A stretch of DNA of 64,000 nt from Nocardioides psychrotolerans. GTDB lineage: Bacteria; Actinomycetota; Actinomycetes; Propionibacteriales; Nocardioidaceae. Location: positions 1 to 64,000 of the forward strand of contig NZ_FOQG01000016.1 in assembly GCF_900113685.1 (NCBI RefSeq). The letters run 5' to 3'. Made by a program: the position numbers and the translations under genes. How positions within the stretch are numbered: position 1 is the first letter of the stretch; every line of letters begins with the position of its first letter. Positions 8,988 to 17,848 of the stretch are shown here, piece after piece. The notes beneath the pieces were generated by a model. It was not told the DNA's origin. It ran no database searches and was given only the letters and a program-made list of their open reading frames with translations.

Positions 8988-9971
8988 CTAGCTTGCGGGG
9001 CCGCGGAGCTGGGGGAAGAGCCGCTGGGGGTCCTCGCCCCTCTCGTGGACGCGGGAGGCCGGCCCGACGACCAGCGGGTCGGGGGTGCCGACGACCGCGA
9101 AGTCCTTGGACGGGTAGTCGAAGGCGGCCAGGACGACCCGCATCGCCTCGAGCCTCGCGCGGCGCTTGTCGTTGGACTTCACCACCGTCCAGGGCGCGTC
9201 CCCGGTGTCGGTGTAGAAGAACATCGCCTCCTTGGCCGCGGTGTAGTCGGCCCACTTGTCGCGGCTGGCGAGGTCGGTCGGCGAGAGCTTCCACTGCTTC
9301 ACCGGGTCCAGCGAGCGGGCCGCGAAGCGGGCGGCCTGCTCGTCGTGGGACACCGAGAACCACAGCTTGATGAGGTGGATGTCGGCATGGACCAGCATCC
9401 GCTCGAACTCCGGAGCCTCGCGCATGAAGCCGAGGTACTGCTGCGGGCTGCAGTAGCCCATCACCCGCTCCACGCCGGCCCGGTTGTACCAGGACCGGTC
9501 GAAGAGGACGATCTCCCCACCGCTGGGCAGGTGCTCGACGTAGCGCTGGAAGTACCACTGCGTGCGCTCCCGCTCGGTCGGCACGCTGAGCGCCACGACA
9601 CGTGCGCCACGAGGGTTGAGGTGCTCCATGAAGCGCTTGATCGAGCCACCCTTGCCGGCAGCGTCGCGACCCTCGAAGAGGATCGCGACCTTCTGGTCGG
9701 TCTCCTTGACGTGCGCCTGGAGCTTGAGCAGCTCGATCTGGAGCAGCCGCTTGGTCTTCTCGTAGTGCGCCCGAGAGAGCTTCCGTCCGTAGGGGTAGCC
9801 CTCGCGCCATGGCGGCTGCCCGCCCGGGCCGGGGACGTCGTCGTACTCGTGGCCCTCGCGGAGCAGCGACTGGGACAGCTCCGCGATCTCGTCGAGCTCC
9901 TCGGCATGGCCAGGGCGCCCGACGGTGGCAGGGAGGTCCGAGACGGCTCCGGGCCTACGCCGGGTGGTCAC
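8988..9971 (-). CDS. ppk2: Polyphosphate kinase 2
   Basis: PPK2 transfers phosphate between polyphosphate and nucleoside di- or monophosphates. The 327-residue protein has Walker A (EGRDAAGKGG), Walker B (LFDRSWYNRAG) and the lid segment (ERERTQWYFQRYVEHLP), with the C-terminal WKLSPTDLASRDKW motif of single-domain class I-like enzymes. The GTG start overlaps the upstream stop (GTGA), so the two genes are coupled. About 50 residues precede the core, normal for actinobacterial members. Donor/acceptor preference (NDP versus NMP) cannot be read with certainty. Confidence 0.92.
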   Translation of the reverse strand: MTTRRRPGAVSDLPATVGRPGHAEELDEIAELSQSLLREGHEYDDVPGPGGQPPWREGYPYGRKLSRAHYEKTKRLLQIELLKLQAHVKETDQKVAILFEGRDAAGKGGSIKRFMEHLNPRGARVVALSVPTERERTQWYFQRYVEHLPSGGEIVLFDRSWYNRAGVERVMGYCSPQQYLGFMREAPEFERMLVHADIHLIKLWFSVSHDEQAARFAARSLDPVKQWKLSPTDLASRDKWADYTAAKEAMFFYTDTGDAPWTVVKSNDKRRARLEAMRVVLAAFDYPSKDFAVVGTPDPLVVGPASRVHERGEDPQRLFPQLRGPAS

Positions 9972-10411
9972 ACGCCGACCTCGGCCACGACCCCGGTCCC
10001 ACCCGCACCACGGTCGAGTTCGAACGCGCGTCCCGTGACGACCGTGGGCCTCAACCCGACGACGTCGTACTTGTACGTGGCCACCCACGGCCGCAGGGGC
10101 AGCCCGTCGAGCCGGTGCTCCTCGACCTCGTCGAGCACCCGCAGCCGACCCCGGGCGAGGACCGACCAGGCGTGGTCGTGGTCGTGCCAGTCGATCTCGA
10201 AGGCGACCTCGGAGCCCAGCGCCGCGGCGAGCAGCTTGTTGCCGGCCACGGTGCGGAAGAGCAGCTCTCCGTCGTCGACGACGTAGTTGATGGGGACGAC
10301 GTGCACCTCGTCGACCAGGTGGTAGGCGAGGCGGCCCAGCTCGTCGCCTCGGAGCAGCGCCCAACACTCCTCGGGGCCGAGCTCGCGGACCGGGGACTCT
10401 GCGTAGGACAT
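9968..10411 (-). CDS. Pyridoxamine 5'-phosphate oxidase-like FMN-binding protein
   Basis: This 147-residue split-barrel protein resembles the PNPOx-like family: GRLAYHLVDEVHVVPINYVVDDGELLFRT is split over the typical strand pattern, then FEIDWHDHDHAWSVLARGRLRVL. Actinobacterial members bind FMN, F420 or heme, and their substrates are often unknown. It is first in a two-gene run with ppk2 (4-bp overlap), a pairing seen in stress and dormancy regulons of some actinobacteria; that link is inferred. True PNP oxidase activity is unlikely given its small size. Confidence 0.78.
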   Translation of the reverse strand: MSYAESPVRELGPEECWALLRGDELGRLAYHLVDEVHVVPINYVVDDGELLFRTVAGNKLLAAALGSEVAFEIDWHDHDHAWSVLARGRLRVLDEVEEHRLDGLPLRPWVATYKYDVVGLRPTVVTGRAFELDRGAGGTGVVAEVGV

Positions 10412-10597
10412 GGCGGCCTCCTCGACGTGCGGGCGACCGGAGCGCCACCCGGACCTCCACGCTAGGTCGGCCGGCGCGGGCCCGGCAGGGCCGTTGGTCC
10501 CGGGCTGCTGGTCCTTCGGCTCGAGTTGGCGGCCGGCGGCCGGCGAGGGGCGGGGGGAGGGTGAGCTGGCGGCCGGGCCAGTCGTCCGTACGACGCC

Positions 10598-11377
10598 TCA
10601 GCGACCCTTCCAGACCGGGGGCCGCTTCTCGGCGAACGCGGTGGCTCCCTCCTGGGCGTCCTCGGAGCCGAAGACCCCCATGGTCAGCTCGGCCTGCCTG
10701 GCCCAGCCCTCCTCGGTCGACCAGTCACGCGCGGAGCGGGCGATCTGCTTGCTGACCGCCACGGCCATCGGCCCGTTGGCCGCGACCTGGTGTGCCAGCT
10801 CGAGCGCGCCTTCGAGCGCGCCACCCTTCGCGGTCACGCGGTTGACCAGGCCCAGCTCGGCCGCGCGGGCGGCATCGATCGAGGCACCGGTCATCAGCAT
10901 CTCCAGGGCGATGGCCTGCGGGATCCGCTGCGGCAGCAGCAGTGCCGCCCCGGCAGCCGCGACCAGGCCCCGCTTGACCTCGGGCACCCCGAACATCGCG
11001 TCCTCCGCGGCGACGACCAGGTCGCACGCGAGGGTGAGCTCGAAGCCGCCGGCCACGGCGTAGCCCTCGACCGCGGCGATCAGGGGCTTGCTCGGCGGCC
11101 GCTCGGTGAGCCCGCCGAAGCCGCGGCCCTCGACGATCGGGACGTCGCCGGTGAGGAACCCCTTGAGGTCCATCCCCGAGCAGAACGTGCCGCCCGCGCC
11201 CGTCAGCACCGCCACGCGCAGGTCGTCACTCGCTTCGAGCTCGTCGATGGCCGCTGCGATGCCGCGGGCGACCACGCCGTTGAGCGCGTTGCGCGCCTCG
11301 GGGCGGTTGATCGTGATGACCTGCACGCCGTCACGTGCCTCGACCAGCACCTCGGGGACATCGGGGACATCGGACAT
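10598..11377 (-). CDS. Enoyl-CoA hydratase/isomerase (crotonase family)
   Basis: The 259-residue protein is a standard crotonase. The oxyanion-hole segment GAGGTFCSGMDLKGF and the two catalytic Glu positions (GGFELTLACD and FGVPEVKRG) are present, so hydration of 2-trans-enoyl-CoA is plausible. It acts in fatty-acid or amino-acid breakdown. The ATG was chosen for the GAGAGG ribosome site; upstream residues in the same frame are repeat-derived. It stands alone on the minus strand, so its substrate cannot be told from context. Confidence 0.88.
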   Translation of the reverse strand: MSDVPDVPEVLVEARDGVQVITINRPEARNALNGVVARGIAAAIDELEASDDLRVAVLTGAGGTFCSGMDLKGFLTGDVPIVEGRGFGGLTERPPSKPLIAAVEGYAVAGGFELTLACDLVVAAEDAMFGVPEVKRGLVAAAGAALLLPQRIPQAIALEMLMTGASIDAARAAELGLVNRVTAKGGALEGALELAHQVAANGPMAVAVSKQIARSARDWSTEEGWARQAELTMGVFGSEDAQEGATAFAEKRPPVWKGR

Positions 11378-11465
11378 GGTGGCGCCTCTCGTGCAGCAGG
11401 GTGGGGTGCCGCCCACCCTAGGACGCGCCCGCCGTGAGGTTCCCTCGGCCGCTCGGCTCGTCGTA

Positions 11466-11547
11466 CTGGGTGGGCGAGTCGCGCACTTGAGGGGTGTTGC
11501 AACCCCTGACAAGCAACAAGGTCCCCGGACATCCGGGTACTCATGCA
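11466..11547 (+). repeat. 82-bp two-hairpin dispersed repeat, copy 1
   Basis: First of four copies of the same 82-bp element (others at 28292, 37508 and 58875). It begins CTGGGTGGGCGAGTC and ends TCATGCA. Hairpin I is degenerate in this copy (right arm reads CCCTGACAAG). Hairpin II keeps CCCCGGA/TCCGGG. It ends 10 bp from the hemB stop codon. Confidence 0.85.
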
Positions 11548-11557
11548 CGAGCCGACC

Positions 11558-12571
11558 TCAACCCCGCAACAACCGCGCAGCTTCGGCAGCCCAGTAGGTC
11601 AGGATCACGTCGGCGCCGGCACGACGGATCGAGCCGAGGGTCTCGAGGATGGCGGCCTCACGGTCGATCCAGCCGCGGGCGGCGGCGGCCTCGACCATGG
11701 AGTACTCGCCGGAGATGTTGTAGGCCGCGACCGGCACCGAGACGGCGTCGCGGACCCGGCGCAGCACGTCGAGGTAGGCCAGGGCGGGCTTCACCATGAC
11801 GATGTCGGCGCCCTGGTCGATGTCGAGCAGTGCCTCGCGCACGCCCTCGACGGCGTTGGCGGAGTCCTGCTGGTAGGTGCGTCGGTCGCCCTGGAGCGAG
11901 GAGTCGACGGCCTCGCGGAAGGGACCGTAGAAGGCGGAGGCGTATTTCGCGGAGTAGGCCAGGATCGAGACGTCCTGGTAGCCGGAGGTGTCGAGCGCGG
12001 CCCGGATCACCGCGACCTGGCCGTCCATCATGCCGCTCGGTCCGACCATGTGGACGCCGGCGGCGGCCTGCACGCGCGCCATCTCGGCGTAGACCGCCAG
12101 GGTGGCGTCGTTGTCGACCCGGCCGTCGGGGGTGAGGACGCCGCAGTGGCCGTGGTCGGTGAACTCGTCGAGGCACAGGTCGCTCATGACCGTCACCGCA
12201 TCGCCGACCTCCGCGACCGCGTCGCCGATCGCGACGTTGAGGATGCCGTCGGGGTCGAGGGCGCCCGAGCCCTCGGCGTCCTTGGCCTCGGGGATGCCGA
12301 AGAGCATGACGCCCCCGAGCCCCAGCTCGGCGGCCTCAGCCACAGCAGCACGGAGCGAGGAGCGCGAGTGCTGGACCACACCGGGCATCGAGGAGATCGG
12401 CCGCGGCTCCTCGAGTCCCTCCCGGACGAAGAGCGGCAGCACGAGCTGACGCGCCTCGAGCGAGGTCTCGGCGACCATGCGACGCAGCGCCGGAGTGGTG
12501 CGCAGCCGGCGCGGGCGGACGACCGGGCCCGTCACCTCATCGCCGCGCGCCTCTCCGGAGCTGGGTGTCAT
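11558..12571 (-). CDS. hemB: Delta-aminolevulinic acid dehydratase (porphobilinogen synthase)
   Basis: HemB joins two 5-aminolevulinate molecules into porphobilinogen. The 337-residue protein has both active-site lysines ([14 protein letters not shown] and [12 protein letters not shown]). The metal loop reads [14 protein letters not shown], in which one of the three zinc-binding Cys of E. coli HemB is Asp, a mixed zinc/magnesium type common in actinobacteria. The ATG overlaps the hemD stop by four bases. It is the last gene of rex-hemA-hemC-hemD-hemB and is followed by an 82-bp repeat. Confidence 0.95.
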   Translation of the reverse strand: MTPSSGEARGDEVTGPVVRPRRLRTTPALRRMVAETSLEARQLVLPLFVREGLEEPRPISSMPGVVQHSRSSLRAAVAEAAELGLGGVMLFGIPEAKDAEGSGALDPDGILNVAIGDAVAEVGDAVTVMSDLCLDEFTDHGHCGVLTPDGRVDNDATLAVYAEMARVQAAAGVHMVGPSGMMDGQVAVIRAALDTSGYQDVSILAYSAKYASAFYGPFREAVDSSLQGDRRTYQQDSANAVEGVREALLDIDQGADIVMVKPALAYLDVLRRVRDAVSVPVAAYNISGEYSMVEAAAARGWIDREAAILETLGSIRRAGADVILTYWAAEAARLLRG

Positions 12572-14283
12572 CGCGACGAGGTGGCCTTCGTACGACGACC
12601 GGACGGCTTGCGCGCCGACGGCTTGGTGACGGGCTCACCGGCCTCGATCATCGCCACGCGGCGCGCCGCGCCGAAGTCGGCCAGCGCGTCGGTGAGGACG
12701 TCGATGTCGGGCTGGGGCGAGAGCACGTCGACCCGCAGCCCGTGCTCCTCGGCCGTCTTGGCGGTCGCGGGGCCGATGACGGCGATGATCGTCGAGGGGT
12801 GCGGCTTGCCGGCGATGCCGACCAGGTTGCGCACGGTCGAGGACGAGGTGAACACGACCGCGTCGAACTTGCCGGTCTTGATCGCGTCGCGCGTCGGCGC
12901 CGGCGGCGGGGTGGCCCGCACGGTGCGGTAGGCGGTGACGTCGTCGCACTCCCAGCCGAGGTCGACCAGGCCCGCCACGAGGTTCTCGGTGGCGATGTCG
13001 GCTCGCGGGAGGAAGACCCGGTTGATCGGGTCGAGGAGGTCGTCGTACTCGGGCCAGTCGGCCAGGAGGCCGGCCGCCGACTGCTCGCCCGAGGGCAGCA
13101 GGTCGGCACGCAGGCCCCAGGCGGCGATGGCCTGGGCGGTCTTGTCGCCGACGGCGGCGATCTTGAGGCCCGAGAAGGCCCGGGCGTCGAGACCGTACTC
13201 CTCGAACTTCTCGCGCACGGCCTTGACCGCGTTGACGGAGGTGAAGGCGATCCACTCGTAACGGCCCTCGACGAGGCCGCGCACGGCCTTGTCCATCTGC
13301 AGCGGGTTGCGAGGCGGCTCGACCGAGATCGTCGGGACCTCCTCGGGCACCGCGCCGTAGCCACGCAGGCGCGAGGAGAGGGCACCGGCCTGGTCCTTGG
13401 TGCGGGGCACCAGCACGCGCCAGCCGAAGAGCGGCTTGCTCTCGAACCACGACAGCGTGTCGCGCAGGTTGACGACCTTGCCGACCACGACGATCGCGGG
13501 CGGCGCCATGCGGGCGGCGCGGGCGTCGGTGGCGATGTGCTCGAGCGTCGAGGTGACCGTGGACTGCTCGGTGGTGGTGCCGACGCGGGTCATGGCGACC
13601 GGGGTCTCCGGCGAGCGACCGGCCAGCATCAGCGCCTTGGCGATGTCGCCGATCTGGCCCACCGCAGAGAGCAGCACCAGGGTGCGGTCGTCGGCGTAGG
13701 CCGACCAGTCGACCTTGTCGCCACAGGTGATCACCGACATCTCGCGGTGGTCCTTGGTGGTCAGCGGGATGCCGGCGTAGGCCGGGACCGCGCCGACGGA
13801 GGAGACCCCCGGGACGACCTCGAACCCGATGCCGGCCTTGGCCACGGCCTGGGCCTCCTCGGGCCCGGAGGCGTAGAGGAACGGGTCGCCGGAGAGCAGG
13901 CGTACGACGCGCAGCCCCTTCTTGGCGTGCTTGACGACGACCTTGGCACGTGCGGCGTGAGTCAGCGGCTGGCCGTCCTCGCCGAAGCCACCGTCGACCA
14001 GCTCGGGGCCGGTGACCTCGCAGGCGGCGACACTCTCGCCGTCAGCGGTCTCCTCGGCCTCGACCGGCTCGGGCAGGCCGAGCAGCGTGCGGACCAGGCC
14101 GGCGTGCTCGGGCGACTCGGTGACGATCACCTCGGCCTGCTTGACCAGCTCGACGGCTCGCACGGTCAGCAGGTCGGGGTCGCCGGGGCCACTGCCCACG
14201 AACGACACCCAGCCACGTGTGGCGGCCTTGGTCGTGCCCTGGGTGCTGCCCTGGGTCGTGCCTGTGGTCTTGCCTCGCGTCAT
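12568..14283 (-). CDS. hemD: Uroporphyrinogen-III methyltransferase / uroporphyrinogen-III synthase fusion
   Basis: One 571-residue chain holds two enzymes. Residues about 25-270 are a SUMT/CobA methyltransferase ([44 protein letters not shown]) that makes precorrin-2 for siroheme or cobalamin. Residues about 290-540 are HemD uroporphyrinogen-III synthase ([35 protein letters not shown]), closing the tetrapyrrole ring. The fusion sits at the branch point between heme and corrinoids and is usual in actinobacteria. Short Thr/Gln-rich and basic tails cap both ends. It overlaps both neighbours by four bases. Confidence 0.93.
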   Translation of the reverse strand: MTRGKTTGTTQGSTQGTTKAATRGWVSFVGSGPGDPDLLTVRAVELVKQAEVIVTESPEHAGLVRTLLGLPEPVEAEETADGESVAACEVTGPELVDGGFGEDGQPLTHAARAKVVVKHAKKGLRVVRLLSGDPFLYASGPEEAQAVAKAGIGFEVVPGVSSVGAVPAYAGIPLTTKDHREMSVITCGDKVDWSAYADDRTLVLLSAVGQIGDIAKALMLAGRSPETPVAMTRVGTTTEQSTVTSTLEHIATDARAARMAPPAIVVVGKVVNLRDTLSWFESKPLFGWRVLVPRTKDQAGALSSRLRGYGAVPEEVPTISVEPPRNPLQMDKAVRGLVEGRYEWIAFTSVNAVKAVREKFEEYGLDARAFSGLKIAAVGDKTAQAIAAWGLRADLLPSGEQSAAGLLADWPEYDDLLDPINRVFLPRADIATENLVAGLVDLGWECDDVTAYRTVRATPPPAPTRDAIKTGKFDAVVFTSSSTVRNLVGIAGKPHPSTIIAVIGPATAKTAEEHGLRVDVLSPQPDIDVLTDALADFGAARRVAMIEAGEPVTKPSARKPSGRRTKATSSR

Positions 14284-15236
14284 GCGTTCTGCACCTCTGC
14301 TGATGGGTCTGCCGGTTGATTCAGTTGTCCTGCCCCGTCGGCGAGCATCTCGCCCGCCAGGCGGTTGCCGACGCTGGTGGCGTCAGCGGGGGCGCCGGAT
14401 GCGGACATCCGAACCGACAGGCCCCCGTCGAGCGAGAGCGCGATGGCCCGCACCCAGATCTCGTCTCCCTCGTCACCCTCCGCGACCTCGGCCAGGGCTC
14501 CGATCGGTGCCGAGCAACCACCCTCCAGGGTGGCCAGCACGGCCCTCTCGGCATTCACGGCCGAGCGGGTGTGCGCGTCATCGAGACGCGCCAACTCTTC
14601 GGCCAGACCACCCTCCGAGCGGCACTCGATGCCCAGCGCGCCCTGCCCGGGGGCAGGGAGCATCTGGAGCGGGTCGAGCACCTCGGTGGCCTCGTCGAGA
14701 CGGCCGATCCGGGAGAGTCCCGCCCTGGCGAGCACGACGGCGTCGTACTCCCCGGAGCGGACCTTGCTGATTCTGGAGTCGACGTTGCCACGAACGCCGA
14801 CCACGTCCAAACCGAGGCCGAGCGCGTGCAGCTGCGCGACCCGACGCGGGGAGCCCGTGCCGACCCGGCTGCCGACCGGCAGCTCGCCGAGCGTGAGGCC
14901 GTCGCGGGCCACGACGACGTCGCGCGGGTCCTCGCGCAGCGGCACCGCGGCGAGCGTGATGCCGTCGGCGGGATAGGTCGGGAGGTCCTTGAGCGAGTGG
15001 ACGGCGACGTCGACCTCGCCCGCGAGCAGCGCGTCGCGCAGGGCGCTGACGAAGACGCCGGTGCCGCCGATGGTCTCGAGCGGTGTGCCCGCGGCCTGGG
15101 TGCGGTCGCCCTCGGTGGAGACCTCGACCAGCACGGCCTCGCGACCGAGCGTGGTGCGGATCATCTCGACGACGTGGCCGGCCTGGGTGGTCGCGAGCAG
15201 CGAGGCGCGGGTGCCGACGCGGAGGGGCGCGCTCAT
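14280..15236 (-). CDS. hemC: Hydroxymethylbilane synthase (porphobilinogen deaminase)
   Basis: HemC polymerises four porphobilinogens into hydroxymethylbilane. The 318-residue product has the dipyrromethane-anchoring Cys in LEGGCSAPIG, the active-site Asp segment (VHSLKDLPT) and the Arg-rich substrate loop (GTGSPRRVAQL, VRGNVDSR). Length is typical. The start ATG overlaps the hemA stop (ATGA) and the stop overlaps hemD, so it lies in a tightly coupled operon. Confidence 0.95.
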   Translation of the reverse strand: MSAPLRVGTRASLLATTQAGHVVEMIRTTLGREAVLVEVSTEGDRTQAAGTPLETIGGTGVFVSALRDALLAGEVDVAVHSLKDLPTYPADGITLAAVPLREDPRDVVVARDGLTLGELPVGSRVGTGSPRRVAQLHALGLGLDVVGVRGNVDSRISKVRSGEYDAVVLARAGLSRIGRLDEATEVLDPLQMLPAPGQGALGIECRSEGGLAEELARLDDAHTRSAVNAERAVLATLEGGCSAPIGALAEVAEGDEGDEIWVRAIALSLDGGLSVRMSASGAPADATSVGNRLAGEMLADGAGQLNQPADPSAEVQNA

Positions 15237-16525
15237 GCAAGACCCTCCGGACGCGTCACGGCCACGACGGCCTCGGGGTCGAGCGCGAAGAGCTCGGCCA
15301 GCGCAGCGGCGTAGGACACCGCGCCCTGCTCGTTGGAAAGCTCCCTGACGCGCACGGTCGGCTCGTGGAGCAGCTTGTCGGCCACGCGGCGCACGGTGTG
15401 GAGGATCTCCAGGCGGGCCGACTCGTCGAGGTGCGGCAGCCGACCGACCAGGCGGCTCATCTCGGCGTCGACGACCGAGGTCGCCATCGAGCGCAATGCC
15501 ACCACGGTGGGGGTGACCTGGGCCTGGCGACGCGCGGTGAGGAAGGCGGTGACCTCCTGCGTGACGATGCCCCGGACGTCGGAGACCTCACGGCCGGCGT
15601 CGGATTCCTGGAGCGCCTCGGCGAGATCGGCCAGGCCGATCAGCGTGACGCCCGGGAGGTCGCCGACGGTGGGCTCGACGTCGTGCGGCAGCGCCAGGTC
15701 GATGATCGACAGCGGGCGCGCGTCGGGGCGGGCGGTGAGGAGCATGTCGCGCGTGACCAGGACACCGCTGGCGCCGGTGCAGGTGATGAGGACGTCGGCC
15801 CGGGCGAGCTCGACGGCGAGGTCGCCCATGCCGCCGGCGCGGACGCCGTAGTCGCTCACGAGGCGCTCCACGCGACCGACCGTGCGGTTGACCACGGTCA
15901 CCTCGGCCGGCTCGAGACGGGACACCGTGGCAGTGGCCAGACCGGCCATGGCACCGGCGCCGACGACCAGCACCCGCTTGCCGGCGACCGGCCCGACGGC
16001 AGCCTCGGAGCGCTCGAGCGCGGCGGAGACGAGGGAAGGGGCCACGCGGTCGATGTCGGTCTCGGCGCGCGAGCGCTTGCCGACGCGCAGGGCCTGCTGG
16101 AAGAGGAGGTTGAGGGCCGAGCCGACGGTGCCGAGCTCCTGGCCGAGCCGCAGCGCCTCGCGGGTCTGGCCCAGGATCTGGGCCTCGCCGACGGCCATCG
16201 AGTCGAGCCCGGCCGCGACCTGGAAGAGGTGGGACACGGCACCGTCGTCATAGTGCACGTAGAGGTGCGGCAACATCGACTCGGTCGACTCGCCCGCGTG
16301 CTCGACGAGCAGCCGCGAGAGCTCCTCGACGCTTCCGTGGAAGCGGTCGACCTCGGTGTAGATCTCGACCCGGTTGCAGGTCGAGATGACCGTCGCCTCG
16401 GTGACGTGCTCACTGCCGGCCGCGTCGTGGATCAGCTTGCTGACACCGTCGGCGTCGAGCGCGACCCGCTCGAGCAGGGACACGGGGGCAGAGTTGTGGG
16501 AGATGCCGACGACGAGGACGCTCAT
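15233..16525 (-). CDS. hemA: Glutamyl-tRNA reductase
   Basis: HemA reduces glutamyl-tRNA to glutamate-1-semialdehyde, the first step of C5 heme synthesis. The 430-residue protein starts MSVLVVGISHNSAPVSLLER and has the catalytic Cys in STCNRVEIY, the NADPH-binding GAGAMAGLA motif and a C-terminal dimerisation helix domain. The ATG overlaps the rex stop by four bases; upstream sequence in the same frame is shadow of rex and was rejected. Its place directly after rex means redox-linked control of heme synthesis. Confidence 0.95.
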   Translation of the reverse strand: MSVLVVGISHNSAPVSLLERVALDADGVSKLIHDAAGSEHVTEATVISTCNRVEIYTEVDRFHGSVEELSRLLVEHAGESTESMLPHLYVHYDDGAVSHLFQVAAGLDSMAVGEAQILGQTREALRLGQELGTVGSALNLLFQQALRVGKRSRAETDIDRVAPSLVSAALERSEAAVGPVAGKRVLVVGAGAMAGLATATVSRLEPAEVTVVNRTVGRVERLVSDYGVRAGGMGDLAVELARADVLITCTGASGVLVTRDMLLTARPDARPLSIIDLALPHDVEPTVGDLPGVTLIGLADLAEALQESDAGREVSDVRGIVTQEVTAFLTARRQAQVTPTVVALRSMATSVVDAEMSRLVGRLPHLDESARLEILHTVRRVADKLLHEPTVRVRELSNEQGAVSYAAALAELFALDPEAVVAVTRPEGLA

Positions 16526-17181
16526 GCGCTCTGGGCCTTCCGCTGCTCGTGGTAGGCGAGGATCTGCAGCTCGATGGACAGGTCCACCTTGCGCACGTCC
16601 ACGCCGTCCGGGACCGAGAGGACCGCGGGGGCGAAGTTGAGGATGCTGGTGATGCCACAGGCGACCATCCGGTCGGCGACGGCCTGCGCGGCCAGGGCCG
16701 GGGTGGCGATGACCCCGATCGCGACGCCCTGGTCGGCGACGATCTGCTCGAGGTCGTCGAAGGCGCGTACGTCGACGCCCGCGACGACCTCGTCGTGACG
16801 CTCGGGGTCGGCGTCGAGCAGCGCGACGACCCGGAAGCCGCGGCTGCGGAAGCCGGAGTAGTTGGCGAGGGCGTGGCCGAGGTTGCCGATGCCGACGATG
16901 ACGACCGGCCAGTCCTGGGTGACGCCGATCTCGCGGGCGATCTGGTAGCGCAGGTAGTCGACGTCGTAGCCGACACCGCGGGTGCCATAGCTGCCGAGGT
17001 AGGACAGGTCCTTGCGGAGCTTGGCGCTGTTGACGCCGGCAGCAGCGGCGAGGTCCTCGCTCGAGCACGTCTGCGTGCCGGCCTCGACCAGGGTCGTCAG
17101 GGCCCGCAGGTAGACGGGCAGGCGGGCGACCGTCGCCTCGGGGATGTCCCGGGCAGTCTCACTCGTTGTCCGTGCGGTCAC
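16522..17181 (-). CDS. rex: Redox-sensing transcriptional repressor Rex
   Basis: Rex senses the NADH/NAD+ ratio and represses respiratory and heme genes until NADH builds up. The 219-residue protein has an N-terminal winged helix (SAKLRKDLSYLGSYGTRGVGY, split across residues about 50-72) and a Rossmann NADH domain with GIGNLGHAL. The GTG start follows a GAAAGAAG ribosome site. It is first in the rex-hem operon, and a Rex operator lies in its own promoter, so it should regulate itself and the heme genes. Confidence 0.95.
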   Translation of the reverse strand: MTARTTSETARDIPEATVARLPVYLRALTTLVEAGTQTCSSEDLAAAAGVNSAKLRKDLSYLGSYGTRGVGYDVDYLRYQIAREIGVTQDWPVVIVGIGNLGHALANYSGFRSRGFRVVALLDADPERHDEVVAGVDVRAFDDLEQIVADQGVAIGVIATPALAAQAVADRMVACGITSILNFAPAVLSVPDGVDVRKVDLSIELQILAYHEQRKAQSA

Positions 17182-17251
17182 TGTCTTCTTTCCAGTCGCA
17201 CGCCACGGTCAGGGAGCCCCGTCCGGGGCCCTCCGGGGGTGCGGCCAGATC

Positions 17252-17281
17252 ACTGTAAGAGTTTGTGAACGCGAGAACAAA
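17252..17281 (-). promoter_or_regulatory. rex-hem operon promoter with Rex operator
   Basis: Read on the minus strand, -35 TTGTTC (17275-17280) and -10 TACAGT (17252-17257) are 17 bp apart. The plus strand reads TTGTGAACGCGAGAACAAA (17263-17281), one good half and one weaker half of the Rex operator TTGTGAA-n4-TTCACAA. It overlaps the spacer and -35. A perfect palindrome TCACATGTGA lies upstream at 17314-17323 and may bind another factor. Confidence 0.75.
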
Positions 17282-17587
17282 ACGAGCCGGTGCCGCTCAG
17301 GCGGGGCGGGCTATCACATGTGAGATGTGACACCCGCAGCGGGTCCCTGCCGGCGGTGGCGGGTCGGGCGGTGGCCGCTCCATCAGGGTATGCAGACGAC
17401 ACGCCACTTCCGACGGCGGGCACCCCGTGATGGGTGGCGTGTCGCCGTGGGAAGTGGGAGCCGCGATCGACCTCGTGGTGCAGTCGCCGCTCCAGCGTGG
17501 GGAGTGCCGCTCGGGCGGCATACCTTGATGAAGCGGCGTGTCCAGCACCCGCGCACCACCCCCGCAGCGGGTCGGGCACCGGGACGG
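17282..17587. other. Intergenic region holding repeat element and direct repeats
   Basis: No gene was recognised between the rex promoter and the glutaredoxin-like gene. The space holds the MITE-like element (17375-17536) and a 13-bp direct repeat CCCGCAGCGGGTC at 17333-17345 and 17571-17583 that flanks it. Confidence 0.6.
17375..17536. repeat. MITE-like element with inverted termini, copy A
   Basis: The left end CCGCTCCATCAGGGTATG and the right end CATACCTTGATGAAGCGG are near-perfect inverted repeats of 18 bp. Inside is a second inverted pair (CGACACGCCACTTCC against GGTGGCGTGTCG and GGAAGTGG). A related copy with the same ends and inner motif lies at 31824-31963. It is non-coding as far as can be seen. 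Confidence 0.75.
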
Positions 17588-17848
17588 TCAGCGCTGCAGC
17601 GCGGCGCGCAACCGGGCGGCGTCCACGCGCCAGAAGTCGTGCTGGCGTCCGTCGACGAACGTCACCGGGATCTCCTCGCCGAAACGGCGGGTGAGCTCGG
17701 GGTCGTCGTCGATGGACACCTCGGCGTAGGACTCCCCCAGCTCGGCGCACACCGCGTCGACCACGACGCGCGCGTCGTCGCAGAGGTGGCAGCCGGGCCG
17801 GCTGTAGAGCGTGACCCGGGCGTCGGCGGGCTCCGAGCGGGCGCTCAT
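17588..17848 (-). CDS. Glutaredoxin-like protein (DUF836 type)
   Basis: This 86-residue thioredoxin-fold protein has a redox motif CHLC (Cys20, Cys23) after strand VTLYSRPG and the cis-Pro segment EIPVTFVDG. Such small glutaredoxin-like proteins reduce disulfides with mycothiol or glutathione, but the partner is not known here. The start overlaps the stop of the acyl-CoA ligase gene (ATGA), so the two are cotranscribed. In other actinobacteria a similar gene also lies beside the rex-hem block. Confidence 0.82.
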   Translation of the reverse strand: MSARSEPADARVTLYSRPGCHLCDDARVVVDAVCAELGESYAEVSIDDDPELTRRFGEEIPVTFVDGRQHDFWRVDAARLRAALQR

